DNA of 64,000 bases from Ciceribacter lividus (lineage in GTDB: Bacteria > Pseudomonadota > Alphaproteobacteria > Rhizobiales > Rhizobiaceae). Within the stretch, counting starts at the first letter, position 1. The number at the start of each line of letters is the position of its first letter. The notes beneath the pieces are model-generated. The model saw only the letters and a list, made by a program, of their open reading frames with translations, was not told the origin of the DNA and did no database searches. Shown here piece by piece: positions 15,977 through 24,261 of this stretch. Made by a program: the position numbers and the translations under genes. The stretch spans positions 62,001 through 126,000 of the forward strand of contig NZ_QPIX01000008.1 of the NCBI RefSeq assembly GCF_003337715.1, in the 5' to 3' direction.

Positions 15977-17488
15977 GTGACGACACTCGCCGAATTCCTC
16001 CTCGAAGGCCGAATGGTCGAACAACATCGCCCGTTCGCACGGGCTGTCGTCGATGAAGCGGGCTGGAACGCCGCGGCCGAGGCGCTCGCCGCGGGACGCT
16101 GGACGCTCGTCGGCCTCTGGGGCGAGGCGAAGGCCGTGCACATGGCGCTCTTCGAGGAACCGGGAACAATCGGCGTTGTGAGCCTCGAAGGCGTGACCGG
16201 CAGCTATCCTTCCGTCGCGCGCCACCATCCGCCGGCGATGCGACTCGAACGCACGATCCGCGACCTTTTCGGACTGGAACCGGCCGGACTTCCCGATCCG
16301 CGGCCGTGGTTCGACCATGGGCGCTGGGGCGTCCGCGCTCCCCTCGGCGAAGCGGGGCCGGCGGTCGACACCGGCCGCGCCTACGCTTTCCTGCCGGCGG
16401 AGGGCGAAGGCCTGCATCAGATCCCCGTCGGTCCCGTCCATGCCGGCATCATCGAGCCGGGACATTTCCGGTTTACCGCGAACGGCGAAACGATCGTCCG
16501 GCTGGAGGCGCGGCTCGGTTATGTCCACAAAGGCATCGAGGGGTTGATGGCGGGCGCCGATATTGGCCGCGCGGCGCAGCTTGGCGGACGGACCTCCGGC
16601 GACAGCACGGTCGCCTACAGTCTTGCCTTCGCGCGCGCCGTCGAGGCGGCGATCGGTTTCGAGGCTCCGCCGCGGGCCGTCTGGCTGCGCGCGCTGATGG
16701 CCGAACTCGAACGGCTGGCGAACCATCTGGGCGACATCGGGGCGATCTGCAACGACGCGGCCTTCGCGTTGATGCTCGCCCATTGCGGCGTGCTGCGCGA
16801 GACGGTGCTGCGCGCCGCCGAGACCGCCTTCGGCCACCGGCTGATGCGCGACCGCATCGTGCCGGGCGGCGTGACCGCCGACCTCGAAGGCGACGGGATT
16901 ACCGCAATCCGGGCGCTCGTCACCAAGGTCCGCCGGCGCTTCCCGCATCTCGTCGAACTTTATGACAACACCGCCTCGCTGCAGGACCGGACGGTGACGA
17001 CCGGCATCCTGAAGCCGGAACTGGCGCGACAGTTCGGCGCCGGTGGCTATGTGGGACGCGCCTCGGGACGCGGCTTCGACGCGCGCCAGGTGCTGCGCTA
17101 CGCGCCCTATGACCGGCTCATTTTCGACGTCCCGGTCTTTGCCGAGGGCGACGTCAACGCGCGGGTCTGGGTACGCATCCGCGAAGTAGAGCAGAGCCTT
17201 TCCATGGTCGAGCAACTGCTCGACCCTCTGCCCGATGGACCGATCGCGGTTCCCGTGCCGGACCTCGGCATGACTTGCGAGGGCGCGGCCCTCGTCGAGG
17301 GTTTTCGCGGCGACATTTTCGTCTGGCTGCGGCTTTCGGCGAACGGCACGATCGAACGGTGCCACCTGCGTGACCCGTCCTGGTTCCAGTGGCCGCTGCT
17401 GGAGGTCGCAATCGAAGGCAACATCGTCGCCGACTTCCCGCTCTGCAACAAGTCCTTCAACTGCTCCTATTCGGGCCACGATCTCTAG
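15977..17488 (+). CDS. HyfG-like large subunit lacking the [NiFe]-binding cysteines
   Basis: A 503-aa fusion of a NuoC-like N-terminal domain (residues 1 to about 110) and a NuoD/hydrogenase large-subunit domain. The fold is clear: VGPVHAGIIEPGHFRF, GYVHKGIEGLM, ELERLANHLGDIGAICND. The N-terminal Ni ligand motif R-x-C-G-x-C is replaced by Arg205-Thr-Ser-Gly-Asp-Ser210. In the C-terminal motif only Cys496 remains; the second cysteine position is serine (C496-S-Y-S499). With three of four ligands gone it cannot hold a classical Ni-Fe centre. This matches Ehr (energy-converting-hydrogenase-related) complexes, which may react with quinone or an unknown donor. GTG start at 15977. Confidence 0.88.
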   Translation: MTTLAEFLLEGRMVEQHRPFARAVVDEAGWNAAAEALAAGRWTLVGLWGEAKAVHMALFEEPGTIGVVSLEGVTGSYPSVARHHPPAMRLERTIRDLFGLEPAGLPDPRPWFDHGRWGVRAPLGEAGPAVDTGRAYAFLPAEGEGLHQIPVGPVHAGIIEPGHFRFTANGETIVRLEARLGYVHKGIEGLMAGADIGRAAQLGGRTSGDSTVAYSLAFARAVEAAIGFEAPPRAVWLRALMAELERLANHLGDIGAICNDAAFALMLAHCGVLRETVLRAAETAFGHRLMRDRIVPGGVTADLEGDGITAIRALVTKVRRRFPHLVELYDNTASLQDRTVTTGILKPELARQFGAGGYVGRASGRGFDARQVLRYAPYDRLIFDVPVFAEGDVNARVWVRIREVEQSLSMVEQLLDPLPDGPIAVPVPDLGMTCEGAALVEGFRGDIFVWLRLSANGTIERCHLRDPSWFQWPLLEVAIEGNIVADFPLCNKSFNCSYSGHDL

Positions 17489-17503
17489 GGAGGGATGGAA
17501 GCC

Positions 17504-18049
17504 ATGCGCAAACTTCTCTTCGAGAGCCTCCTGCGGAAACCGCTAACCGAGAAGGGCCCGGCACCTTCGGATGCCGCAGTCGAAGAGCTTGCCCGTGCCG
17601 TCGAGAAGGCGGCGCGCCGCAGGCTCGGACGCAGCCTATCGATCCGCGAGGTCGACGCCGGATCCTGCAACGGCTGCGAGCTCGAAATCCACGCGCTCAA
17701 CAACGCCTTCTACGATGTCGAGCGTTTCGGTATCCGCTTCGTCGCCTCGCCGCGCCACGCCGACGTGCTGCTCGTCACCGGCCCGGTGACCAAAAACATG
17801 CGCGAGGCGCTGGAACGGACCTATGCCGCAACGCCCGCCCCCAAATGGGTGGTCGCCGTCGGTGATTGCGCCCGCGATGGCGGCTGCTTTGCCGGAAGCT
17901 ATGCGGTGACGGGCGGCGTCTCCGACATCGTTCCGGTCGACCTTCACATTCCCGGCTGCCCGCCCTCGCCCACCCGCCTCCTCGAGGGCTTGCTGGCTCT
18001 CCTCGAACGGGTGGACGGAAGGAACGGGACCTCCGCGGCACATTCCTAA
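17504..18049 (+). CDS. HyfI-like small subunit with proximal [4Fe-4S] ligands
   Basis: A 181-aa NuoB/HycG family protein. Cluster cysteines are intact: Cys55 and Cys58 in SCNGCELEIHALNNAFYD, Cys122 in GDCARDGGCF, and Cys152 in IPGCPPSP. It would carry electrons to the site formed with the HyfG-like subunit. So the Fe-S wire survives while the Ni-Fe site is lost. The ATG at 17504 is preferred since GGGAGGG (17488-17494) is nine bases away; the ATG at 17495 directly abuts it. Last gene of the complex. No HyfA/HyfH ferredoxin subunit or formate dehydrogenase gene lies beside it. Confidence 0.9.
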   Translation: MRKLLFESLLRKPLTEKGPAPSDAAVEELARAVEKAARRRLGRSLSIREVDAGSCNGCELEIHALNNAFYDVERFGIRFVASPRHADVLLVTGPVTKNMREALERTYAATPAPKWVVAVGDCARDGGCFAGSYAVTGGVSDIVPVDLHIPGCPPSPTRLLEGLLALLERVDGRNGTSAAHS

Positions 18050-18091
18050 GACGCGACAATCGGCAAGCGGCCGCCTTCCTCGAACGCTGGC

Positions 18092-19039
18092 CTACGTCCG
18101 TTCCTCGTCGCCGTTCAGGGGTGCGAGAAGCTTCAGAACCAGGTCCCGCAGCCAGCGGTGGGTCGGGTGATTGGTGTTGCGCCGGTGCCAGATCATGCAG
18201 ATCAGAACCGGGTTGATCGGCATGGGTGGCGTGTAGATAGCGAGGCCCAGACGGGGCGCCACCTTGCGCGCGAGCTGCTCCGGCAAGAGCGCGACGAGGT
18301 CGCTGCCCGCGACCGCATTAGTGACCCCTCCGAAGACCGGCATGGTCATGACGACACGCCGTTCCCGCCCGACCCGTGCCAGCGCCGCATCGCCCATGGC
18401 CTTGAGTTTGCCTTCGGGCGAGAACACCACGTGGCCGAGATCGCAGAAGAGATCGATCGGCACGATCTCGCCTTCCCGGACTTCAGCCCGGCCGAGCCGC
18501 GGATGTCCTCTGCGCGCAATCATCACGAAGCGGGAGCGGAAGGCCGGCGCGTAGTCGGTCCAGGTCGGAAAGTCGATCTTCGGCACGAAGGCGAGGTCTA
18601 TCCCATGCCTTTCGAGGGTCCCGACGTAATTGTCAGGCACCAGATCGACGAGTTGCACCTGGATCTTCGGCGCCAGCCGCGAGAGCGCGTTTGCAAGCGA
18701 GGGCATCAGCATTTCCGCAAAGAAATCCGAGCCGGAGATCTTGAAGCTCTGCTCGGCCTTCGCCGGATCAAAACTCTCAGGCCCGGCAAGGAGCGCCTCG
18801 ACATCCTCCAGAATGCGACGGAGAGGGAACTCGAGACTTCTTGCATATTCCGTCGGAACGAGACGCTGCCCCTCTCGCACGAAGAGTGGATCGTTCAGGG
18901 CATGGCGAAGACGGCCGAGCGCCGAGGAGACGGCCGGCTGCGAAAGGCCGATGCGTTCGCCGGCCTTCACGGTCGATTGCTCGTGCAACAGGGCGTCGAG
19001 CACCCGCAGAAGATTGAGGTCGAAGCTCAATAAATTCAT
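18092..19039 (-). CDS. LysR family transcriptional regulator
   Basis: A 315-aa LysR-type regulator with an N-terminal HTH (LLHEQSTVKAGERIGLSQPA, then VSSALGRLRHALNDPLFVRE) and a C-terminal periplasmic-binding-like effector domain. The start MNLLSFDLNLLRVLDALL resembles the NodD/NahR/LeuO subgroup. It converges on the hyf-like operon and diverges from the cupin gene, its likely target. The spacer is AT-rich with repeated TTGAATRAATT half-sites on the minus strand at about 19035-19060, overlapping its own start. Effector unknown. Confidence 0.88.
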   Translation of the reverse strand: MNLLSFDLNLLRVLDALLHEQSTVKAGERIGLSQPAVSSALGRLRHALNDPLFVREGQRLVPTEYARSLEFPLRRILEDVEALLAGPESFDPAKAEQSFKISGSDFFAEMLMPSLANALSRLAPKIQVQLVDLVPDNYVGTLERHGIDLAFVPKIDFPTWTDYAPAFRSRFVMIARRGHPRLGRAEVREGEIVPIDLFCDLGHVVFSPEGKLKAMGDAALARVGRERRVVMTMPVFGGVTNAVAGSDLVALLPEQLARKVAPRLGLAIYTPPMPINPVLICMIWHRRNTNHPTHRWLRDLVLKLLAPLNGDEERT

Positions 19040-19132
19040 TCAACGAATTTATTCAATAACGACTATCGATTTCAATTATAGATTCCGATCTGGCACGCTT
19101 CCCCGCATTAATCACGACGGCGGGAGGCTTCG

Positions 19133-19579
19133 ATGATTGCGCGTCCGGTACCCTACAGCGTCCAGTGGCTCGGTACGACCTACAGGATTTCCCTGACGGC
19201 GGAGCAGACGCAGGCGCGCGTCGGCATCTTCGAGAGCCTCGACCAGCCGGGCTATGGCCCTCCCCGCCACATCCATAATCGCGAGGACGAGACCTTTCAC
19301 ATCCAGTCCGGCGAAGTGGAGTTCTGGATGGATGGCCAAAGACGACTGGAGGGTCCGGGCAGCGTCGTCTTCGTTCCGCGCGGAACGGAGCACACGTTCC
19401 GGGTTGTCGGCGATCTGCCGACACGAATGCTTACGATCATGACCCCCGGCGGCTTCGAAGGTTTCTTTGCCGAAATGGCCGAACACAATTGCCGTATCCC
19501 CGAAGACATGGATCAGGTCACCGCGATCGGCGCGCGTTTCGGCCTGACATTCACCGGGCCGCCGCTCGGCGCGGCCTGA
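19133..19579 (+). CDS. Cupin domain protein
   Basis: A 148-aa single-domain cupin. Metal-binding motif 1 is His46-x-His48-x4-Glu53 (PPRHIHNREDETFHI) and motif 2 includes His87 (VPRGTEHTFRV), a complete 3-His/1-Glu site. Quercetin-dioxygenase-like cupins look like this, but many are isomerases, sensors or of unknown function. The ATG at 19133 has GGGAGG upstream. Divergent from LysR and 29 bp upstream of a small membrane protein gene, suggesting a two-gene unit under LysR control. The reaction cannot be assigned. Confidence 0.82.
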   Translation: MIARPVPYSVQWLGTTYRISLTAEQTQARVGIFESLDQPGYGPPRHIHNREDETFHIQSGEVEFWMDGQRRLEGPGSVVFVPRGTEHTFRVVGDLPTRMLTIMTPGGFEGFFAEMAEHNCRIPEDMDQVTAIGARFGLTFTGPPLGAA

Positions 19580-19608
19580 TCCCATCATCGCGAACAGGAG
19601 CAACGGAC

Positions 19609-20028
19609 ATGCGTGGCATCTCCTTCTGGTTTTTCATGACGGCGATCGTCTACGTGACGCTCGGAATGATCTGGGGCATCGTCATGGCCGCGACCGGCGA
19701 CCACAGGCTGGCGGCAGCCCACGCCCACCTCAATCTCGTCGGCTGGGTGACGCTCGCCCTCTTCGGCATCTACTATCACCTCGTTCCCGCGGCCGGCGAA
19801 CATCTACTGGCAAAGGTGCATTTCGCCGTGGCCACCGCCGGCGTGGTGTTGATCGTTCCGGGCATAGCCATGGCCCTTACGGGTGCAGGCGAATTGCTGG
19901 CCAAGGTCGGTTCGGTTCTCACCCTTGCATCGATGCTCCTGTTTGCCGTGGTGGTCTTCCGTAGCCGCAAGACGGCGAACACGCCCGAAGGGAGGACAGT
20001 CGAACAAGGACTCGTGCAATCCGCCTGA
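19609..20028 (+). CDS. Small membrane protein resembling a haem-copper oxidase subunit I fragment
   Basis: A 139-aa protein with four hydrophobic segments. The segment AHAHLNLVGWVTLALFGIYY, with histidines 38, 40 and 57, resembles helices of cytochrome oxidase/NO reductase subunit I, but the protein is far too short to be an oxidase. Such stand-alone proteins are common in Rhizobiales and may bind haem or metal. CAGGAG precedes the ATG at 19609. It is linked to the cupin upstream. Function unknown. Confidence 0.72.
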   Translation: MRGISFWFFMTAIVYVTLGMIWGIVMAATGDHRLAAAHAHLNLVGWVTLALFGIYYHLVPAAGEHLLAKVHFAVATAGVVLIVPGIAMALTGAGELLAKVGSVLTLASMLLFAVVVFRSRKTANTPEGRTVEQGLVQSA

Positions 20029-20071
20029 CGTGACGGGCAACGAGCTATCCTGTTGAACGATGGAGGGACAG

Positions 20072-21160
20072 ATGGTTCTCCGACCGATAGGAGGTGCCGA
20101 AGGACAGGTTGAAGGCCGCGCCGATCGCGGTGGGCCGATCGGGCGCGTCGAGGATCGTGTTCCCGATCCCGATCGGTCGCAACGAGGGCTGCTCCTGCAT
20201 GGCGGCGCGTTCGACATCGACCACTTCCTGGCCGATCCCGAGACCTATAAGGCGATCCACGAGATCGTTCGGGAAGGCCCGTCGGCTGGCGAGTTCAGGA
20301 TGAAGGGTCCGGTATGGACGCTGATCCTCGATCACGACCAGACGACGAAGCTGAGCCAGGTTCTCATCGAGGTAGGAGGACCGCTTCTTGCGGCAGCCGG
20401 CGTCGCCGCTCCGGTGATTGCCGGCGCCCTCTTCGCCTCCATCGTCTACATCAACTTCGTGGATCGGCTCGGCGGCAACAATGGCGTGGAGATCAACGGC
20501 GTCGTGGGCGTCCAGGGGATCCTTGTTCATCCCCGCCTCATGGGCGGCCGGTTCGAACTCCTCGCCGACAGCGCAAGGATCGGCGTCGCCGGGGTCACCA
20601 TCACCGCCTGGCTCGTCGCGGCCATCGCGAAGTCACCGGCTCTGGCGACCGCGCTGCAATTTGCGCCCCTGGCGGCGATCGCCAATGCGGTTTCGATCGG
20701 AACGCCGCTCGGCCTTGCTATCGGCGCGGCACTGGGCCTGGCGCTCGAAGGCGAGCCCGACCCCGACACTTTCGGCCCCGTGGTCGCAAACCGCAACCAG
20801 GTCGGTGAATGGGAAGCGTTCGAGATCGGAACCTGCCGTGACAGCAGCGAGGTTTCGCTGATGTCGCACATGGGCCATTTCTCGGCCGTCGATGGAGGTG
20901 GAAAGGGCGTCTACGCAAACCGCCCGGACGTCGGAGCGTGGGAGCGCTGGGGATTGATCAAGCATGGGGACGGGACAGTGAGTTTTCTGACGGCCAACGG
21001 GCACCTGCTGACCGCCGAGTCGGGAGGCGGGCGAGAATGCAACGCAAATCGCACCACGATCGGCCCCTGGGAGAAGTTCCATATGGAGCCCCTCGCCGGC
21101 GGCAAGTTTGCGCTCAGGACCTTCACCACCGGCCATTACGTCTGCGTGGAGCCACGGTGA
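20072..21160 (+). CDS. Protein with hydrophobic N-terminal region and C-terminal beta-trefoil (fascin-like) domain
   Basis: About 362 aa, not recognised as a named gene. The C-terminal third contains three repeats of the form ANR-x3-(V/I)-G-x-WE starting at residues 239, 282 and 325, exactly 43 residues apart; this periodicity defines a three-lobed beta-trefoil of the fascin/ricin-like kind, often sugar- or protein-binding. Residues 102-129 form a long hydrophobic stretch (GGPLLAAAGVAAPVIAGALF and onward), and 170-226 are also rich in Ala/Leu/Ile. There is no classical signal peptide. GGAGGG precedes the ATG at 20072; an in-frame ATG at 20060 exists and the first 40 residues are low-complexity, so the N-terminus is uncertain. 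A membrane-active secreted protein is conceivable but unproven. Confidence 0.6.
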   Translation: MVLRPIGGAEGQVEGRADRGGPIGRVEDRVPDPDRSQRGLLLHGGAFDIDHFLADPETYKAIHEIVREGPSAGEFRMKGPVWTLILDHDQTTKLSQVLIEVGGPLLAAAGVAAPVIAGALFASIVYINFVDRLGGNNGVEINGVVGVQGILVHPRLMGGRFELLADSARIGVAGVTITAWLVAAIAKSPALATALQFAPLAAIANAVSIGTPLGLAIGAALGLALEGEPDPDTFGPVVANRNQVGEWEAFEIGTCRDSSEVSLMSHMGHFSAVDGGGKGVYANRPDVGAWERWGLIKHGDGTVSFLTANGHLLTAESGGGRECNANRTTIGPWEKFHMEPLAGGKFALRTFTTGHYVCVEPR

Positions 21161-21437
21161 CTCCGACCGCCAGCGGCCATCCATTGCAGACATCGCTCGC
21201 GCTGTCGGCGCCTCGCTAGGAGATGACGATCTCGCCGTTGCAGTCATAGGCGAGGGCGTAGAAGCCGGCGGACTGCCAAGCTTGATATTCCGGCGCACCT
21301 ATTCCTACTGCCGTTCTATCGATAACGGAGGCTTGCCCGACTTTGGTCGCATTCAAACCGTCAATACCAGAGTTATACTCCCGATTATAAGCATCCATTG
21401 AAAGGACAGCCATTAGTAGTTCGGTAGAAATCGTCAT
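21161..21437 (-). pseudogene. Truncated lipase-like gene with premature stop
   Basis: From ATG 21437 the frame gives 73 residues (MTISTELLMAVLSMDAYNRE to GFYALAYDCNGEIVIS), matching my memory of the N-terminus of rhizobial lipase-like (DUF2974-type) alpha/beta hydrolases. In relatives a YRGTD block follows. Here a TAG (21216-21218) stands where that tyrosine is expected, and the frame then continues RGADSASDVCNGWPLAVGV, which resembles the next conserved part. Homology ends at the 3' end of the convergent beta-trefoil gene. The gene is thus both interrupted and truncated. Its start overlaps the lipoprotein stop as ATGA. Confidence 0.55.
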
Positions 21438-22156
21438 TTGTAAAGCTCCGTCGAAAAAGCACCGGGAGTTAAATACTGAATGTCAGGATCAGTCGCATTC
21501 TCGCGAAGAAGTGGCGTATTTGGAATTAGAGTTGGACGCTCGCGCCCTATCGCAGCGAGCCACTCCAGCACCGTCTCCACCCGCCCCTCAGTCACCGGCT
21601 CATCGGTGATCGACAGGGTGATGGCATTGAGCCTGTAGTCGGGGCCGAAGCTGGCCGTGAGATCACCGGGATCAACGCGGCGGAGGCTGGTCGGGTTATG
21701 GATGTCGTCGAAAGTGACCAGCAGAGGATAGTACTCGCGCTGGAGGTCACGCGACCCGCGCATTCGTTCAAGCCGGTCATAGGCGGCGGTGGCCTCCGCT
21801 TTAGTCCGGGGCTGCTCACCGTTCGGAATGAAGGTCTCGCGCGCGGTCTCGTAACTGTAGTCCTTCAACAGTGCGAATAGGTAGCGACCGTTCCCCAGAT
21901 CGACCGTCACGGACTCTCCGGACAGGCTACCGCCGCCCGCACCCTTGAAATCGCCAAGGCCCCACCAGCTTGGCGTAGCGTAGACATTGACGCTGACCAC
22001 CGAGCTGCCGGTCTTCATCCCCTCGGGTGTCATCACCGACACAGTCAGCTTCTGCCGCCACTGCCACTCGTGGAAGCCGAGCATGTCACATCCCGAAAGG
22101 GCAGCGACGACAATCAGGCTGAGCGCCGACTGCAGATTTCTTGTTATGCATCTCAT
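21434..22156 (-). CDS. Putative lipoprotein of unknown function
   Basis: About 240 aa. The N-terminus NLQSALSLIVVAALSGC is a type II signal peptide with lipobox ALSGC, lipidation expected at Cys23. The body is soluble; WQWRQKLTVSVMTPEG and SVNVYATPSWWGLGDF suggest a beta-rich periplasmic domain. Similar lipoproteins occur in rhizobia beside lipase-like genes, which fits the coupled remnant downstream (ATGA overlap). One possibility is an immunity or chaperone lipoprotein for the lipase. ATG 22156 is chosen with AGGTG upstream; a GTG at 22165 is an alternative. Confidence 0.7.
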   Translation of the reverse strand: MRCITRNLQSALSLIVVAALSGCDMLGFHEWQWRQKLTVSVMTPEGMKTGSSVVSVNVYATPSWWGLGDFKGAGGGSLSGESVTVDLGNGRYLFALLKDYSYETARETFIPNGEQPRTKAEATAAYDRLERMRGSRDLQREYYPLLVTFDDIHNPTSLRRVDPGDLTASFGPDYRLNAITLSITDEPVTEGRVETVLEWLAAIGRERPTLIPNTPLLRENATDPDIQYLTPGAFSTELYK

Positions 22157-22522
22157 GCTGGGCACCTACGCGACATGAATGATCATCCCCGCCCAATGGG
22201 GTCGAGAGTGATTCTGCGCCACCACGGATGAGCCGGATTGGCCGTATCCGTTGTCTACTTCGTATCTCCTTCATTGTCGGAGGCGAGGAAAACGCCGCCG
22301 GCCACCGACGTAATGCCACGAGAGAGGCCAACGGCCACAACCACTGGCAGCACGCTAGACACGTGTCACCGTTGATACAAGCCGGTATGCACCATCTCTG
22401 CGTGCAAATCGACCGCCTGCAATCGAGATTGTTCTATCGCTGTTTACCGTCCGTAAACAGGCGGGCATGGCGCGTCCGGTCGGCGGCGGCCGCGACGAAA
22501 AGCGCGAGCCCCCGCCAGCCCC
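22157..22522. other. Intergenic stretch with no supported gene
   Basis: About 365 bp between the lipoprotein start and the biotin carboxylase stop. ORFs here have no recognisable domains. The lipoprotein promoter should lie in 22160-22300. No tRNA, hairpin with T-run or repeat was seen. Confidence 0.45.
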
Positions 22523-24250
22523 CTACGCCTCGTAGCGGCCGAGGGTGGCGCCGGCTTCGAGATAGCTGCCCGTTCCCGCGATAAGCCGGAAGGTGCCGCT
22601 GCGGGTCGCCGTCACCTGGGTCTCCATCTTCATCGCTTCCATGACTGCGAGCAGGTCACCCTTTTCCACCGTGTCGCCGTCGGCGACCTTCCAGGCCTGC
22701 AGCGTCCCTGCGATCGGCGCCGAGAGGATGGCCGGGTCGGCGGCGGGAGTAACCTGAGGTGCGTTTCCGCCGGCGGGCGCCGCCGCAAGGCCCTGGAAGA
22801 ATACTGCCGGAAGGGCAAGTTCGTGCCGCCGCCCGTCGATCTCGACATGGGTACGGACAAGCGCGGGCTCGGCGACCGGCTCCGGCCGCGCTTCCGCTTC
22901 CAGCCGTCCGGCGAACTCGTTCTCGATCCAGCGGGTATGGACCTTGAAGCCGTCTGCACCGACGAAATCCTCCGCCTCGATCGCCGCGCGGTGGAAGGGG
23001 AGCACCGTCGTCACCCCTTCGATCCGGAACTCGGCGAGCGCGCGGCGGGCGCGTTTGAGCGCCTCTTCCCGCGTCGCGCCGGTGACGATGAGCTTCGCCA
23101 CCAGCGAATCGAAGACGCCGGGGATCGAGGATCCAGTCTCGACGCCGCTGTCGAGGCGAATGCCGGGGCCGGACGGCGGGGCGAAGGTGCCGATGCGGCC
23201 GGGCGTCGGCAGAAAGCCGCGGCCGGGATCCTCCGCATTGATGCGGAATTCGATCGCATGACCTCGCGGCGCCGGCGTCTCCGTCACGCGAAGCGGCAGG
23301 CCCTCGGCGATACGGAACTGTTCGACCACGAGGTCGAGACCGGTCGTCTCCTCTGTCACCGGATGCTCGACCTGCAGGCGGGTGTTAACCTCGAGGAACG
23401 AGATGGTGCCGTCGACGCCGAGCAGGAATTCGACCGTGCCGGCGCCGGAATAGCCGGCCGCCGCGCAGATCCTGCGCGATGCGTCGTGGATCGTCTCGCG
23501 CTGGGCATCGGTCAGGAACGGTGCCGGTGCCTCCTCGACGAGCTTCTGGTTGCGTCGCTGCAGCGAGCAGTCGCGGGTGCCGAGCACGACCACATTGCCG
23601 TGCTTGTCGGCGATGACCTGCGCCTCGACGTGGCGGGGGCGGTCGAGAAAGCGTTCAAGGAAGCATTCGCCGCGGCCGAAGGCGGCGGTCGCCTCGCGCA
23701 CGGCGGACTCATAGAGCTCGTGGATCTCTTCCATCTTCCAGGCGACCTTCATGCCGCGTCCGCCGCCGCCATGGGCGGCCTTGATCGCGACCGGCAGACC
23801 GTGCTCTTCGGCAAAAGCGAGCACTTCGGCGGAGGACGAGACGGGGCCGTCGCTGCCGGCGACGAGCGGCGCGCCGACGCCTGTTGCGATCCGCCGGGCC
23901 TCGACCTTGTCGCCGAGCGCCTCGATCACCTGCGGCTCCGGGCCGATCCAGGTGAGGCCGGCCTCGATCACCGCGCGCGCGAATTCCGCGCGCTCCGAGA
24001 GGAAGCCGTAGCCCGGATGAACCGCATCGGCGCCGGAGCGGCGGGCGACCGCGATCAGCTTGTCGATGTCGAGATACGTCTCCGCCGGCCGGGTGCCGGA
24101 AAGACCGTAGGCCTCGTCGGCCAGCCGCACGAAGAGCGCGTCCATGTCGGGGTCGGCATAGACGGCGACCGACTGCAGGCCGTAATCGCGACAGGCGCGG
24201 ATGATCCGCACGGCGATCTCGCCACGGTTGGCGATCAGGACTTTTTTCAT
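22523..24250 (-). CDS. Biotin carboxylase with C-terminal biotinyl domain (acetyl-/propionyl-CoA carboxylase alpha type)
   Basis: About 575 aa. Residues 1-450 form a biotin carboxylase: [22 protein letters not shown]-grasp loop [14 protein letters not shown], and [20 protein letters not shown]. Residues 500-575 form a biotinyl domain with the acceptor lysine in EAMKMET. No carboxyltransferase gene is nearby. It lies at the end of the 5-oxoprolinase operon, 12 bp after the fused pxpB-pxpC gene, as in other bacteria where accB/accC-like genes travel with kipI/kipA. Its role there is unclear; it may work with a remote carboxyltransferase or with Pxp proteins. ATG 24250 has GAGGAG upstream. Confidence 0.9.
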   Translation of the reverse strand: MKKVLIANRGEIAVRIIRACRDYGLQSVAVYADPDMDALFVRLADEAYGLSGTRPAETYLDIDKLIAVARRSGADAVHPGYGFLSERAEFARAVIEAGLTWIGPEPQVIEALGDKVEARRIATGVGAPLVAGSDGPVSSSAEVLAFAEEHGLPVAIKAAHGGGGRGMKVAWKMEEIHELYESAVREATAAFGRGECFLERFLDRPRHVEAQVIADKHGNVVVLGTRDCSLQRRNQKLVEEAPAPFLTDAQRETIHDASRRICAAAGYSGAGTVEFLLGVDGTISFLEVNTRLQVEHPVTEETTGLDLVVEQFRIAEGLPLRVTETPAPRGHAIEFRINAEDPGRGFLPTPGRIGTFAPPSGPGIRLDSGVETGSSIPGVFDSLVAKLIVTGATREEALKRARRALAEFRIEGVTTVLPFHRAAIEAEDFVGADGFKVHTRWIENEFAGRLEAEARPEPVAEPALVRTHVEIDGRRHELALPAVFFQGLAAAPAGGNAPQVTPAADPAILSAPIAGTLQAWKVADGDTVEKGDLLAVMEAMKMETQVTATRSGTFRLIAGTGSYLEAGATLGRYEA

Positions 24251-24261
24251 CGGGCGTCTCC

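Noticed and set aside
15977..18049. Functional [NiFe] hydrogenase
   Set aside because: Three of the four nickel-iron ligand cysteines in the large subunit are replaced, so a classical hydrogenase is not supported.
19095..19111. Possible sigma-54 promoter (TGGCACG ... CGCA) before the cupin gene
   Set aside because: The -12 GC is one base out of register relative to the -24 GG, and the -12 half lacks TTGC.
20045..20530. Minus-strand ORF opposite the N-terminal part of the trefoil protein
   Set aside because: No domain, no ribosome binding site, and the plus-strand frame continues into a clear trefoil domain. Some doubt remains about the exact plus-strand start.
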